Source: Bacillota bacterium
GTDB lineage: Bacteria; Bacillota; Clostridia; Acetivibrionales; DSM-2933
DNA: 46,633 nt
Direction: 5' to 3'
Assembly: GCA_023430975.1 (NCBI GenBank)
Contig: JAEYYB010000082.1
Coordinates: 1 to 46,633, forward strand
Under the pieces are notes generated by a model. It saw only the letters and a list, made by a program, of their open reading frames with translations, did no database searches and was not told the origin of the DNA. This document shows, piece by piece, positions 16,785-25,255 of the stretch; positions within the stretch are counted from its first letter, which is position 1; each line of letters starts with the position of its first letter. A program made the translations under genes and the position numbers.

Positions 16785-18242
16785 CTATCCAACTATTTTT
16801 CCCGAATTCGCGTCAATATAAACAAGCCAGAACCCAAAAGCTCCATTTTTAGGCTCAACACCTTCTTCCTGTGCCCACCTGCAAAACACACCTAGCGGCC
16901 TTTGGTCGACCGAATAATTCCCAGGTACACCTAAAACTATATACTCCTTATCGTTGCTAATATCATTGCATATTCCGACTATTAAATTTCTGTGTTTGTA
17001 GTATGCAAACAAAACCTTTGGATTAAACAGAAATGGATTTCTTAGATTGCATTGATAGAATATATTATTCAAAACTACGGGATTGGTGACCCCCCACCAC
17101 TTATAGATCCTGCACCCATTTTTAAATGGATTGGCTACTTCAAAGCTTTTATTAAACAATTCCTTTAACTTATTTGTATCAACACTGCCGTTCATTGTTT
17201 CAAAATTGAATTTGCTAAATTCATTATTGAGGCAGCTGGCACAGCCATTAACTTTATTGCAGGATTCGCTGTTCTTTTGTGTACCGTTTTCCTGCTGCGT
17301 AAATTTATTGTCTGTTTCTTCAGGCTTATTTTCATCGACCTCAATATAGATATTTTCTTCTTTTAAATCATCATTAGGAGTATCCTTAACATCCATATCT
17401 TCAGCCTGTTGATTTTCTATCTGAGTTTCTCCTTGCTGTAAACCATCAGCCTTCTGACTTTCCACCTGTGTTTCTTCTTGTTTTAAATTCTCAGCCTTTT
17501 TACTTTTCAGCTGTGCTTCTTCTTTCTTCAAATCCTCAGCCTTTTGACTTTTCAGTTGTGCTTCTTCTTTCTTTAAGTCTTTAGCCTTTTGATTTTCCGG
17601 CTGTGCTTCTTCTTTCTTTAACTCTTCAGCCTTTTGATTTTCTTTTGCTTGTATATTCTCAGGCTGTTTATTCTTAATCTGCACATCTTCAGCTTGAACG
17701 TTTTTGGCATCAGCTTTATATCCAATATCCTCTGTATTTTGGATCTTATTATCGTTTATAATACTGTTGATATTTACACTGTTTTGATAGTCAGGCAAGA
17801 CTTTTGGGTAAATCGTCTCTTTAAGCTTATCTTTCCAGGATGCTTCAGCACCTTTATTTGAAACAAGGGGAAAAACCATATTGTTTCTTCTCTGAATCTC
17901 AGTACCAACAACTGCTATAATATTAAACTTATCGATAGATATACCTGTAGAATCCACATTAGATGCATCAAACCTCCAGGTAAACTCACCTTTACCTTGG
18001 CTTATAGGCAATATTCCTACACATACGGGGTTAAACTGCTCCTTAACGCATTTTATTAAATATAATTTATATACTGCCTTTTCCTGTCTATCATTTAAGT
18101 TCTCGATATGAGCAAAAAGCTTTCCCCTGCCGTCTGCAACCTCAATTTTCACATAACCGGTAGGATCTTTACCCAGCCCAAACCCTTCATCGTCACGTTT
18201 TAGAATAAAAAACATTCTCCCAAACTTGTACTCTTTATCCAT
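16785..18242 (-). CDS. Hypothetical protein with a 15-residue tandem-repeat linker
   Basis: I do not recognise the family. The 485-residue, signal-less protein has three parts. Residues 1-150 are a beta-rich domain (KFGRMFFILKRDDEGFG, VKIEVADGRGKLFAHIENL) seen at the start of several clostridial proteins of unknown role. Residues about 200-290 are a Glu/Lys/Gln-rich linker of about five 15-residue repeats modelled on QKAEDLKKEEAQLKS. Residues 370-485 are a compact aromatic domain (RIYKWWGVTNP, YYKHRNLIVGIC, GFWLVYIDANSGKIVG). The repeats are 45 bp in DNA and free to expand in frame. It follows ksgA by 92 bp. ATG at 18242 is preceded by GAGG. The place corresponds to yabG after ksgA in Bacillus, but it shows no similarity to that protease. 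Confidence 0.75.
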   Translation of the reverse strand: MDKEYKFGRMFFILKRDDEGFGLGKDPTGYVKIEVADGRGKLFAHIENLNDRQEKAVYKLYLIKCVKEQFNPVCVGILPISQGKGEFTWRFDASNVDSTGISIDKFNIIAVVGTEIQRRNNMVFPLVSNKGAEASWKDKLKETIYPKVLPDYQNSVNINSIINDNKIQNTEDIGYKADAKNVQAEDVQIKNKQPENIQAKENQKAEELKKEEAQPENQKAKDLKKEEAQLKSQKAEDLKKEEAQLKSKKAENLKQEETQVESQKADGLQQGETQIENQQAEDMDVKDTPNDDLKEENIYIEVDENKPEETDNKFTQQENGTQKNSESCNKVNGCASCLNNEFSKFNFETMNGSVDTNKLKELFNKSFEVANPFKNGCRIYKWWGVTNPVVLNNIFYQCNLRNPFLFNPKVLFAYYKHRNLIVGICNDISNDKEYIVLGVPGNYSVDQRPLGVFCRWAQEEGVEPKNGAFGFWLVYIDANSGKIVG

Positions 18243-18334
18243 GTTATGCCTCTCAATATTTTCCTATTATTCTAATTATATATATGAGAGGTATTTGGAA
18301 AATAAAACAGCATATATAAAAATCATTGTTGATT

Positions 18335-19213
18335 TTACTTTGGCTGAGCAAATCTATTTGAAATTTGTGCAAATTGATTTATTGTCAAGGTTTCACCTCT
18401 AGCATTCTCATCAATACCAAGGTCAATAAGAATTTGCCGGATTTCTTCTTTGCTCCTGGCAAATTTATTAGAGTTAGATAGTGCATTTAAAAGGGTTTTT
18501 CTCCTTTGTCCAAAGGATGCCTTAACAGTTGTGAAGAATAAGTCCTTATTAATGAGCTTCACAGCCGGTTCCTTAAATACCTTCATTCTTATTACTGTAG
18601 AATCAACCTCAGGCTTTGGCACAAAGCAGTGGGGCGAAACATCAAAAAGCCTTTCGGGTTTTGAGTAGTATTGAACCGCAACAGACAATGCCCCATAATC
18701 CTTACCACCGGGAGACGCAACAATCCTTTCAGCAACTTCTTTCTGTATCATAAAAACCATTGTATCTATGCCTGGATTTTCCTCCAGGAACTTCATAATA
18801 ATTGGCGTTGTTATGTAATAAGGCAAGTTTGCTACTATCTTAACATTCTCTGTCTCAGGTGCCTTTTCTTTTTCCTCCCTTATAACTTCCTCAAGTGAGG
18901 TCTTCAGGATATCCTTATTGATAAGTGAAGAATTTGGAAACTCTTTAAGTACCTCTTCCAGCGGAGGAATAAGATGCTTGTCTATTTCAACAGCTATAAG
19001 CCTACCTCCTTTAGCTGCAAGTCTCCTTGTCATATTGCCTATGCCTGGGCCAACCTCAATAACAATATCCTTCTTATCAATATCAGCCATACTTACGATT
19101 TTATCAATTACATTATCGTCAACAAGAAAATTTTGCCCTAAAGACTTGGTCAATCTAACACCATATTTTTGAATTAATTCTTTTGTTACTTGTCTCATTG
19201 CCATATTCCCCAC
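18335..19213 (-). CDS. rsmA: 16S rRNA dimethyladenosine transferase
   Basis: This is RsmA/KsgA, which dimethylates the two adjacent adenosines in helix 45 of 16S rRNA using S-adenosylmethionine during 30S maturation. Visible motifs are SLGQNFLVDD near the start, the SAM-binding EVGPGIGNMTRRLA, and the catalytic NLPYY motif, with a C-terminal helical domain starting FGQRRKTLLNALSN. Length (about 290) is normal. The frame opens with GTG at 19213, but GGGGAAT and the ATGs at 19204 and 19198 make a start at Met-Arg-Gln-Val (19198) or Met-Ala-Met (19204) more likely. Its neighbours metG-tatD-yabE-ksgA are the conserved Firmicutes order, except that rnmV is absent here. Confidence 0.95.
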   Translation of the reverse strand: MGNMAMRQVTKELIQKYGVRLTKSLGQNFLVDDNVIDKIVSMADIDKKDIVIEVGPGIGNMTRRLAAKGGRLIAVEIDKHLIPPLEEVLKEFPNSSLINKDILKTSLEEVIREEKEKAPETENVKIVANLPYYITTPIIMKFLEENPGIDTMVFMIQKEVAERIVASPGGKDYGALSVAVQYYSKPERLFDVSPHCFVPKPEVDSTVIRMKVFKEPAVKLINKDLFFTTVKASFGQRRKTLLNALSNSNKFARSKEEIRQILIDLGIDENARGETLTINQFAQISNRFAQPK

Positions 19214-19227
19214 TAAATCTAAAAGTA

Positions 19228-19265
19228 ACGGTTATCCGAATCCATTCAGGCATCCGAATAACCGT
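19228..19265. terminator. Hairpin between yabE-like gene and rsmA
   Basis: ACGGTTAT (19228-19235) and ATAACCGT (19258-19265) are inverted, with further pairs inside. On the minus strand the T-content after it is low, so it may be an attenuator or RNA-processing site rather than a full stop. Confidence 0.45.
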
Positions 19266-19373
19266 CCAATTTTTGTCCCTTATTTATTAACAGATAAACT
19301 TACTATTTACTTTAAAACATCTCGAAATAAAAGCTTTAATCTGTCATCATTTCTTTACTGCTAAAATTTGACT

Positions 19374-20432
19374 CTATTCCGATAAAATATAAACCTTAAC
19401 TCTTTTACAACCCCATTTATTAACATACGATTGACTGTCAAAATACAAGTCAATGAGGTCGCCTTTTATTGCACTTCCTATATCGGCTGCAACGGCATAA
19501 CCATAATCAGGTGTATCACCTGCAACCTCTACATATACCTTTGTACCAAGGGGTATAACCCTGGGATCTACCGCAATTATGCCTTTTCTTGCTTTTACTC
19601 CCGTATAAGTAATACCAAATTCCGGATGGCCAGGATGCTTTCCTGTATCTGCATAAGAAGCTGTATATGCAGTAGCCCTCATATTTAGAACCTTATCATA
19701 TCTTAAAAAATCTCCCCTAGAAGTCTTGTGCCCAAGCATAGTTCCCTCTTCAACAATTCTATCTACAGGACTTATCGCTACATTTTCCTTAATAAGAGTT
19801 CTTTTAACTTCCTTTCCATCCTCTGTAACAACTTTGTAAACCTTTTCTTTTTTGCCTTCGGTACCCTCTCTCACAGATCTTCTTATCCCGTGTTTTAGTG
19901 TAGGGTTATCCTTACTGACTGTCTTATACGGTATAGGTATTTCCTCACTTACGATCTCTTCTTTCACTCTTACAATGCTAAACTTCATATCCTTTTCTAT
20001 CTTGTCATTTAGCTTTGCTCCCACAATTTTGTCCATAGCATTTAATGTTATGGTCTTCTTAGCAAGAGCATCTTTTACGGTTTCGGCAGTTGTCATTATT
20101 TTATCCTGCCGACCTTCAATTACTACATTAATTGGTACAGCCCTTTTTATATGTATTTCATTCGCACTTTTCTTTTGTAATCTTGTCTCCGGCTTGATAT
20201 TGATATAATCGTCGGGGCTCAACTTTATACCAACCTGATTTAACGCATCACTCACCGTAGATTTCATAGTCTTTACTACAATTTTTTTGCTATCGTCGTA
20301 AATTATTACTTCTTTTTTCATATTGAAGTATAATCCAACTCCAGCCAATACAGAGATCACAACAGCTAATAATCCAATTGCAACTTTCCTTAATGAAAAA
20401 TACCTTTTAATATTTCTCGCAAGCGGTAACAT
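19374..20432 (-). CDS. yabE: YabE-like G5/3D-domain cell wall protein
   Basis: An N-terminal membrane segment (about 17-33) exports the 352-residue protein. Two DUF348 repeats follow (IIYDDSKKIVVKT... and INVVIEGRQDKIMTT...), then a G5 domain (about 150-225) and a C-terminal 3D domain with the three eponymous aspartates in VDPRVIPLG, AADIGSAIKG and DLIDLYFD. Proteins of this plan resemble resuscitation-promoting factors/MltA-type enzymes that act on peptidoglycan. The gene lies between tatD and ksgA as in B. subtilis. AGGAGGTGATCTC precedes the ATG and a consensus promoter sits just upstream, so it can be transcribed separately from metG-tatD. Confidence 0.9.
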   Translation of the reverse strand: MLPLARNIKRYFSLRKVAIGLLAVVISVLAGVGLYFNMKKEVIIYDDSKKIVVKTMKSTVSDALNQVGIKLSPDDYINIKPETRLQKKSANEIHIKRAVPINVVIEGRQDKIMTTAETVKDALAKKTITLNAMDKIVGAKLNDKIEKDMKFSIVRVKEEIVSEEIPIPYKTVSKDNPTLKHGIRRSVREGTEGKKEKVYKVVTEDGKEVKRTLIKENVAISPVDRIVEEGTMLGHKTSRGDFLRYDKVLNMRATAYTASYADTGKHPGHPEFGITYTGVKARKGIIAVDPRVIPLGTKVYVEVAGDTPDYGYAVAADIGSAIKGDLIDLYFDSQSYVNKWGCKRVKVYILSE

Positions 20433-20472
20433 GAGATCACCTCCTGTTAAAATATTAATAAGGGACTTAAAT

Positions 20473-20501
20473 ATTTTAATTCAATATGCTGACTTTGTCA
20501 A
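20473..20501 (-). promoter_or_regulatory. Sigma-A promoter of the yabE-like gene
   Basis: On the minus strand TTGACA (20501-20496) and TAAAAT (20478-20473) are separated by exactly 17 bp, about 40 bp before the ATG. Confidence 0.7.
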
Positions 20502-20660
20502 ATTTTAGTCCATTTCTTACCGCCTGATACTATTATACCCATATAGACTGAAATTATTCATTTACATTAGCATATTTTGCATGGATTATAACGGCGTGCT
20601 TACCTGCATGTTCCATCGACTAAATATAATTGGATTAATACCTATACATAATCGCATCCC

Positions 20661-21320
20661 TTAATATGACCAGTAATTCATCATATTAGGATTAACAATG
20701 GGGCTAATATTCGGGTTCAAGTATGGACTTACCCGTGGCTTATTTGCAGGAATCTGTTCCACCGGCATTTGATTTATAGGCATGTTGCTCACTGGCATCT
20801 GATTCATAGGTATGTTGCTCACCGGCATCTGATCCATAGGTATGTTACTTACAGGCATTTGATTGATTGGCATGTTGCTCACCGGCATTTGATTGATTGG
20901 CATATTACTTATCGGCATTTGATTAATTGGCATATTGCTTATCGGCATTTGATTCATCGGTATATTGCTTATCGGCATTTGATTGATTGGCATATTGCTT
21001 ATTGGCATTTGATTCATCGGTATATTGCTTATCGGCATATAATCCATTGGCATATTGCCTATCGGCATAAAATCCATTGGCATTTGTTCCATTGGATACA
21101 TACCCATGTTTTCTTCACCCATATAACCTATATTATTAAGCATGGGACATTGCATATTCATTAACAAAGGGCAGCACATCATAGGCATTTGAACAGGCAT
21201 TTGCATTTGTTCAACCTGTGGCATCTCATGTTTTTGTATACATTCTTTGCAGCCCTTATCAGGTGAAACAGCTTCCTTTTCCATACCCTTGTCTTTATCT
21301 TTATTCACATCTTTACTCAT
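20661..21320 (-). CDS. Met/Pro-rich decapeptide-repeat protein
   Basis: The frame opens at 21365, but the ATG at 21320 has GGAGGAG at ideal spacing, so the protein is 219 residues beginning Met-Ser-Lys-Asp. It has no signal peptide. A charged N terminus with a CKEC pair leads to a Met/Cys/Pro segment (MPMMCCPLLMN, MQCPML). About eleven decapeptide repeats of the type PISN(M/I)P(M/I)NQM follow (DNA about 20748-21083), and a Tyr/Asn/Pro end. I know no close family. Low-complexity, Cys- and Pro-rich proteins without export signals are often spore-coat components in this group, and Met/Cys runs may bind copper; both are guesses. The repeats are nearly identical 30-bp units, so copy number could vary between strains. 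Confidence 0.75.
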   Translation of the reverse strand: MSKDVNKDKDKGMEKEAVSPDKGCKECIQKHEMPQVEQMQMPVQMPMMCCPLLMNMQCPMLNNIGYMGEENMGMYPMEQMPMDFMPIGNMPMDYMPISNIPMNQMPISNMPINQMPISNIPMNQMPISNMPINQMPISNMPINQMPVSNMPINQMPVSNIPMDQMPVSNIPMNQMPVSNMPINQMPVEQIPANKPRVSPYLNPNISPIVNPNMMNYWSY

Positions 21321-21432
21321 TGTATAACTCCTCCAAATAATATAAATGAAAGTCTTCATTAACATTATATGACTTATGTATAAATTGGTGAGGATTTGTT
21401 ATGTAAAGATACATAAATACTCTCAGGATGAT

Positions 21433-22155
21433 CTAACTTTGAACAATAACACTCGGAATATAATCCATTATATCTGAAATCACCCAACTATTTTCATATA
21501 CGGACATTTTAAAATACCTCTTATTTAGTCCTTCTAAAAAATCACCCTTTATTGCCCCCGGTACCCTCTTCACTTCGATTTGTGCTTCCAGAATTATACT
21601 GCCTTCTAAATCTGCTGATAATTCTTCTCTATATAAATCAACCGATTTCAATTTAAATGATTGTACAACGTTTCTAAAATTATCTATAAAATCATTTCTC
21701 TTCTTTGCATCTTCCTGGTTTAACAGCTTTGGAGTTTGCAGCTTGAATGCTTCTTCATACCTTCCGGTATCAATATAGTCTGCCCACTTCACAACAGTGT
21801 TCTTCAGCTCTATCAGATCATTTTGAAGAAGAAGCTTTTTTATTATACGGTCACTTTCATCCTTAGCTGTCATTAGTGACTGTATATTATCTTGAGCTTT
21901 TGTCGATTTTGTTTTTAAATCATCCATTTCATTTTTAAGATTTTCAATCTCGTCATCCCTCTGCCGTAAAACGTTCTTATAGTTAGTATAATCATCGTTT
22001 CGGGCATCATTACTTTTAGCCTGGTCTTGTTTTAAGGATTCCACCTGTTCCTTATATCTTTCAACCTCTCCCCCTCTAACCCAAAGGAAATAATTGAATA
22101 AAATAAATATGGTAAGTATGAGAGTGCTAACCAGAATCAAAATAAATTTTTTCAT
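21433..22155 (-). CDS. Membrane-anchored coiled-coil protein of unknown function
   Basis: The frame opens at 22194, overlapping the tatD stop, but the ATG at 22155 has GGAGGTGGGCG directly upstream and begins with the membrane helix, so I use it (240 residues). Residues 3-24 are a single membrane anchor. Residues 27-105 are a charged coiled coil (many Glu/Lys/Asp heptads). Residues about 118-240 form a compact domain with a ADYIDTGRYEEAFKLQTPK start, resembling NTF2-like/DUF4878-type extracellular domains, ending in a VYENSWVISDIMDY strand pair. No enzyme motif is seen. It follows tatD closely and probably belongs to the metG-tatD transcription unit. Confidence 0.75.
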   Translation of the reverse strand: MKKFILILVSTLILTIFILFNYFLWVRGGEVERYKEQVESLKQDQAKSNDARNDDYTNYKNVLRQRDDEIENLKNEMDDLKTKSTKAQDNIQSLMTAKDESDRIIKKLLLQNDLIELKNTVVKWADYIDTGRYEEAFKLQTPKLLNQEDAKKRNDFIDNFRNVVQSFKLKSVDLYREELSADLEGSIILEAQIEVKRVPGAIKGDFLEGLNKRYFKMSVYENSWVISDIMDYIPSVIVQS

Positions 22156-22190
22156 CGCCCACCTCCGGCATTTTACACTTATTATATGGA

Positions 22191-22955
22191 TCATATACCA
22201 AATAGCCGTCTTGCATTATTAAGCGTCACTGAAGCCACAACCTCAAAATCAAGTCCTTTAATTTCCGCTATCTTCTCAGCAACAAGCCGCACATTCCTTG
22301 AATCATTCCTTTTTCCACGAAGCGGCTCAGGACTGAGATATGGGCTGTCAGTCTCTATCAGCATTCTATCCATAGGAACATATTGTAAAACCTCTATCGC
22401 TTTCCTTGCATTCTTAAATGTAACAGGGCCACCAAAAGATAAGTAAAATCCCATGTCCAGAAGTATTTTAGCCATTTCCACGCTTCCAGAAAAGCAATGC
22501 ATGACTCCTCCAACCTGTGATATTTGACTTTCTTTTATTATATTAATTATATCTTCATGAGCATCCCTGTCATGAATTATAGCAGGCATGGAAAGCTCTA
22601 CAGCAAGGTCCAGCTGTCTTTTAAACCAATACTTCTGTACATCCTTAGGACTGTAGTCATAATAATAATCCAGACCGATTTCACCTATGGCAACAACTTT
22701 TGGCTTTCCGGCCAGCTCACTAATCTTTTCTAATGTACTGTCGTCCAAAATGCTTGCACTATGTGGATGGACGCCTACCGATGCATAAACAAAGTCAAAT
22801 TTTTCAGCAAATTCTATACACATAAGAGATGTGTCAATATCTGTTGCTGCATTTAAAATATAAGATATTCCATCTTTATTAGCTTTGGATAAAACCTCGT
22901 CTCTATCGTCCTGGAATTTTTCATCATCATAATGTGCGTGGGAGTCAAAAAGCAT
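22191..22955 (-). CDS. tatD: TatD-family metal-dependent DNase
   Basis: Metal ligands of the TatD TIM barrel are all present: His6 and His8 in DSHAH, Glu92 in IGEIGLDY, His128 in IIHDRDA, His153 in MHCFSGS and Asp203 in ETDSPYL. The family comprises 3'-5' DNases/RNases (YabD in Bacillus) acting in the cytoplasm on damaged or fragmented DNA; its exact cell role is debated. At 254 residues it is full length. GAGGTAAGT precedes the ATG. It lies 64 bp after metG, the conserved metS-yabD arrangement. Confidence 0.93.
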   Translation of the reverse strand: MLFDSHAHYDDEKFQDDRDEVLSKANKDGISYILNAATDIDTSLMCIEFAEKFDFVYASVGVHPHSASILDDSTLEKISELAGKPKVVAIGEIGLDYYYDYSPKDVQKYWFKRQLDLAVELSMPAIIHDRDAHEDIINIIKESQISQVGGVMHCFSGSVEMAKILLDMGFYLSFGGPVTFKNARKAIEVLQYVPMDRMLIETDSPYLSPEPLRGKRNDSRNVRLVAEKIAEIKGLDFEVVASVTLNNARRLFGI

Positions 22956-23019
22956 ACTTACCTCATTATACCATATTTATTAGTAATTAATTTATTAAAG
23001 CAATTAATATCACTTTTAC

Positions 23020-25020
23020 TTATCTAACCTTGGAGCCACTGCCGATTTCCTTGTCAAGTGCTGCAAGAACCAGTGACTTGTCATCGGAGGCTGCAAGTAT
23101 CATTCCCTGTGACTCTATTCCTCTAAGTTTAACAGGCTTAAGATTTGCAACAAGTATTACATACTTGCCCACCATTTCAGCAGGTGAATAGTGCTTTGCA
23201 ATACCTGATACCACCTGTCTTATTTCATCACCCATTTCTAGCTTCAGCTTAAGAAGCTTATCTGCTCCCTCAACCTTTTCAGCTTCTAAAACCTTGGCCA
23301 CTCTGAGGTCCACTTTTGCAAAATCATCTATTGTAATATAGCCACTTTCACCAGCATCCTTTTTATCATCAGGCTTTGATGCCTTTTTATCTTCGGCCTT
23401 TCCAGCATCGGCTTTTGCATCTTCGCTTTTTGAGGCAGTATTATTATCTGCCATCTTTTCCAACTCTTCGAGCTCTTTTTTGATATCTATTCTTGGGAAA
23501 ATCACATCTCCCTTATTGACTTTAGTTCCTCCCAGGTACTTGCCCCAAACCTTCGAGCTATCCCAGTCCAATATTCCTGAATTGCCAGCGATACCCAACT
23601 GATTCCATATCTTTTCAGGTGTCTCAGGCATAAACGGCTGTATGAGTACTGAAATTATCCTTAAGCTTTCTGCAAGATTGTACATTACTGCAGCAAGCCT
23701 CTTGCTGTTAGCCTCGTCCTTTGCCAGAACCCAGGGCATTGTTTCGTCTATATACTTGTTAACCCTTGAAATAGTTTTCCATATTTCTGCAAGTGCTGTA
23801 TTGTACTGAAGTTTATCCAAAAGCTCCTCAACCTTTTCAGGCATACCCATAACAGTCCCTTTAAGGTCTTCATCAAAATCTCCATCCTGATACTCCGACG
23901 GCATAACTCCGCCAAAGTATTTATCTATCATGGCTACAGTTCTGCTTACCAGGTTACCTAAATCATTTGCCAAATCGGAATTAATTCTGTTTATCAATGC
24001 TTCATTTGAGAATACACCGTCAGAACCAAATGGCACTTCTCTTAAGAGAAAATATCTTATAGCGTCCAGACCATACTTCTCAATTAGTATAACCGGGTCC
24101 ACAACATTTCCCTTTGATTTGGACATCTTTCCGCCTTCCAACAGGAGCCATCCATGACCATATATTTGCTTTGGCAGCGGCTCTCCAAGTGCCATCAGCA
24201 TTGCCGGCCATATTATTGTATGGAAACGTACAATTTCCTTACCTACAAGGTGCACATCTGCAGGCCAGTAGTTTTTATAGTTTTCATCGTTTTCTGACAT
24301 ATATCCAAGTGCAGTTATGTAGTTTGAAAGGGCATCTATCCAAACATAAACAACATGCTTGTCATCAAAGGTTACAGGTACACCCCATGTAAATGTTGTC
24401 CTTGATACTGCAAGGTCTTCCAATCCAGGCCTTAAAAAGTTATTAAGCATTTCATTCCTTCTTGATACAGGCTGGATGAAATCTGGGTTCTCTTCAATAT
24501 GCTTTATAAGTCTATCCTGATACTTTGAAAGTTTAAAGAAATAGGATTCTTCCTTTGTAAGCTCTACTTCCCTTCCACAGTCGGGACATTTTCCATCTAC
24601 CAATTGAGTCTTTGTCCAGAAGGATTCGCATGGCGTACAGTACCAGCCCTCATACTCACTCTTATAAATGTCGCCCTGATCATAAAGTTTCTTAAATATC
24701 TTTTGTACAACTTCCTCATGGTATTTATCAGTGGTTCTGATGAACTTGTCATTGGTAATTTTCATCAGCTTCCATAAATCCTTTATTCCGTTTACTATTT
24801 CGTCAACATATTCCTTTGGCGTAACACCTTTTTCTTCTGCTTTTCTCTGTATTTTCTGACCATGTTCGTCTGTTCCTGTCAGAAACATCACGTCATAGCC
24901 TCTTAGCCTCTTATATCTTGAAGTTGTATCAGCCGCAACCGTTGTATAGGAATGGCCGATATGAAGCTTATCACTCGGATAATAAATGGGCGTGGTAATA
25001 TAGTATGTTTTTTTAGACAT
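23020..25020 (-). CDS. metG: Methionyl-tRNA synthetase
   Basis: Class I synthetase that charges tRNA-Met. The HIGH motif is at 20-23, the single-zinc knuckle uses Cys128, Cys131, Cys145 and Cys148, and KMSKS is at 298-302. An anticodon-binding helical domain follows, then a Lys/Asp/Ala-rich linker (about 525-555) and a C-terminal EMAP-II-like tRNA-binding domain (about 558-666) starting YITIDDFAKVDLRVAKV. The dimerising C-terminal extension is typical of Firmicutes MetRS (666 residues). GCAGGAGG precedes the ATG. The upstream 235 bp (25021-25255) are extremely AT-rich with runs of TAATAATTTTT; no T-box or S-box element was found. Confidence 0.97.
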   Translation of the reverse strand: MSKKTYYITTPIYYPSDKLHIGHSYTTVAADTTSRYKRLRGYDVMFLTGTDEHGQKIQRKAEEKGVTPKEYVDEIVNGIKDLWKLMKITNDKFIRTTDKYHEEVVQKIFKKLYDQGDIYKSEYEGWYCTPCESFWTKTQLVDGKCPDCGREVELTKEESYFFKLSKYQDRLIKHIEENPDFIQPVSRRNEMLNNFLRPGLEDLAVSRTTFTWGVPVTFDDKHVVYVWIDALSNYITALGYMSENDENYKNYWPADVHLVGKEIVRFHTIIWPAMLMALGEPLPKQIYGHGWLLLEGGKMSKSKGNVVDPVILIEKYGLDAIRYFLLREVPFGSDGVFSNEALINRINSDLANDLGNLVSRTVAMIDKYFGGVMPSEYQDGDFDEDLKGTVMGMPEKVEELLDKLQYNTALAEIWKTISRVNKYIDETMPWVLAKDEANSKRLAAVMYNLAESLRIISVLIQPFMPETPEKIWNQLGIAGNSGILDWDSSKVWGKYLGGTKVNKGDVIFPRIDIKKELEELEKMADNNTASKSEDAKADAGKAEDKKASKPDDKKDAGESGYITIDDFAKVDLRVAKVLEAEKVEGADKLLKLKLEMGDEIRQVVSGIAKHYSPAEMVGKYVILVANLKPVKLRGIESQGMILAASDDKSLVLAALDKEIGSGSKVR

Positions 25021-25255
25021 AATAATCCTCCTGCAAAAATTTTATCTTTGATTATATAAAATTTTTATAATAATTTTTATAGTAATTTTTAATAATATTT
25101 TTTAATAATAATTTTTTATAATAAATCTTTATAATAATTTTGTTTTAATATTGTCTCCTATAACCAATAATAATACTATACCTATTTAAAATGAATTTTT
25201 CAAGCTACATATACATTAAAAGCGATATAAATCTTACATGAGAGGAGCATTTTAA

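Noticed and set aside
17460..17660. Regular 45-bp repeats as a CRISPR or VNTR locus outside genes
   Set aside because: They are in frame within the 485-residue protein and have no spacers.
20748..21083. Possible CRISPR array (regular 30-bp repeats)
   Set aside because: The repeats are contiguous, without unique spacers, and are coding; no cas genes are present.
20769..21164. Plus-strand His/Tyr/Arg-rich 131-residue ORF with short repeats
   Set aside because: It is the antisense shadow of the Met/Pro decapeptide-repeat gene; no ribosome site and the repeats follow from the opposite strand.
25021..25255. T-box leader before metG
   Set aside because: Only AT-rich repeats are visible; there is no conserved T-box segment or terminator/antiterminator pair, and the DUF2600 start lies directly beyond on the other strand.
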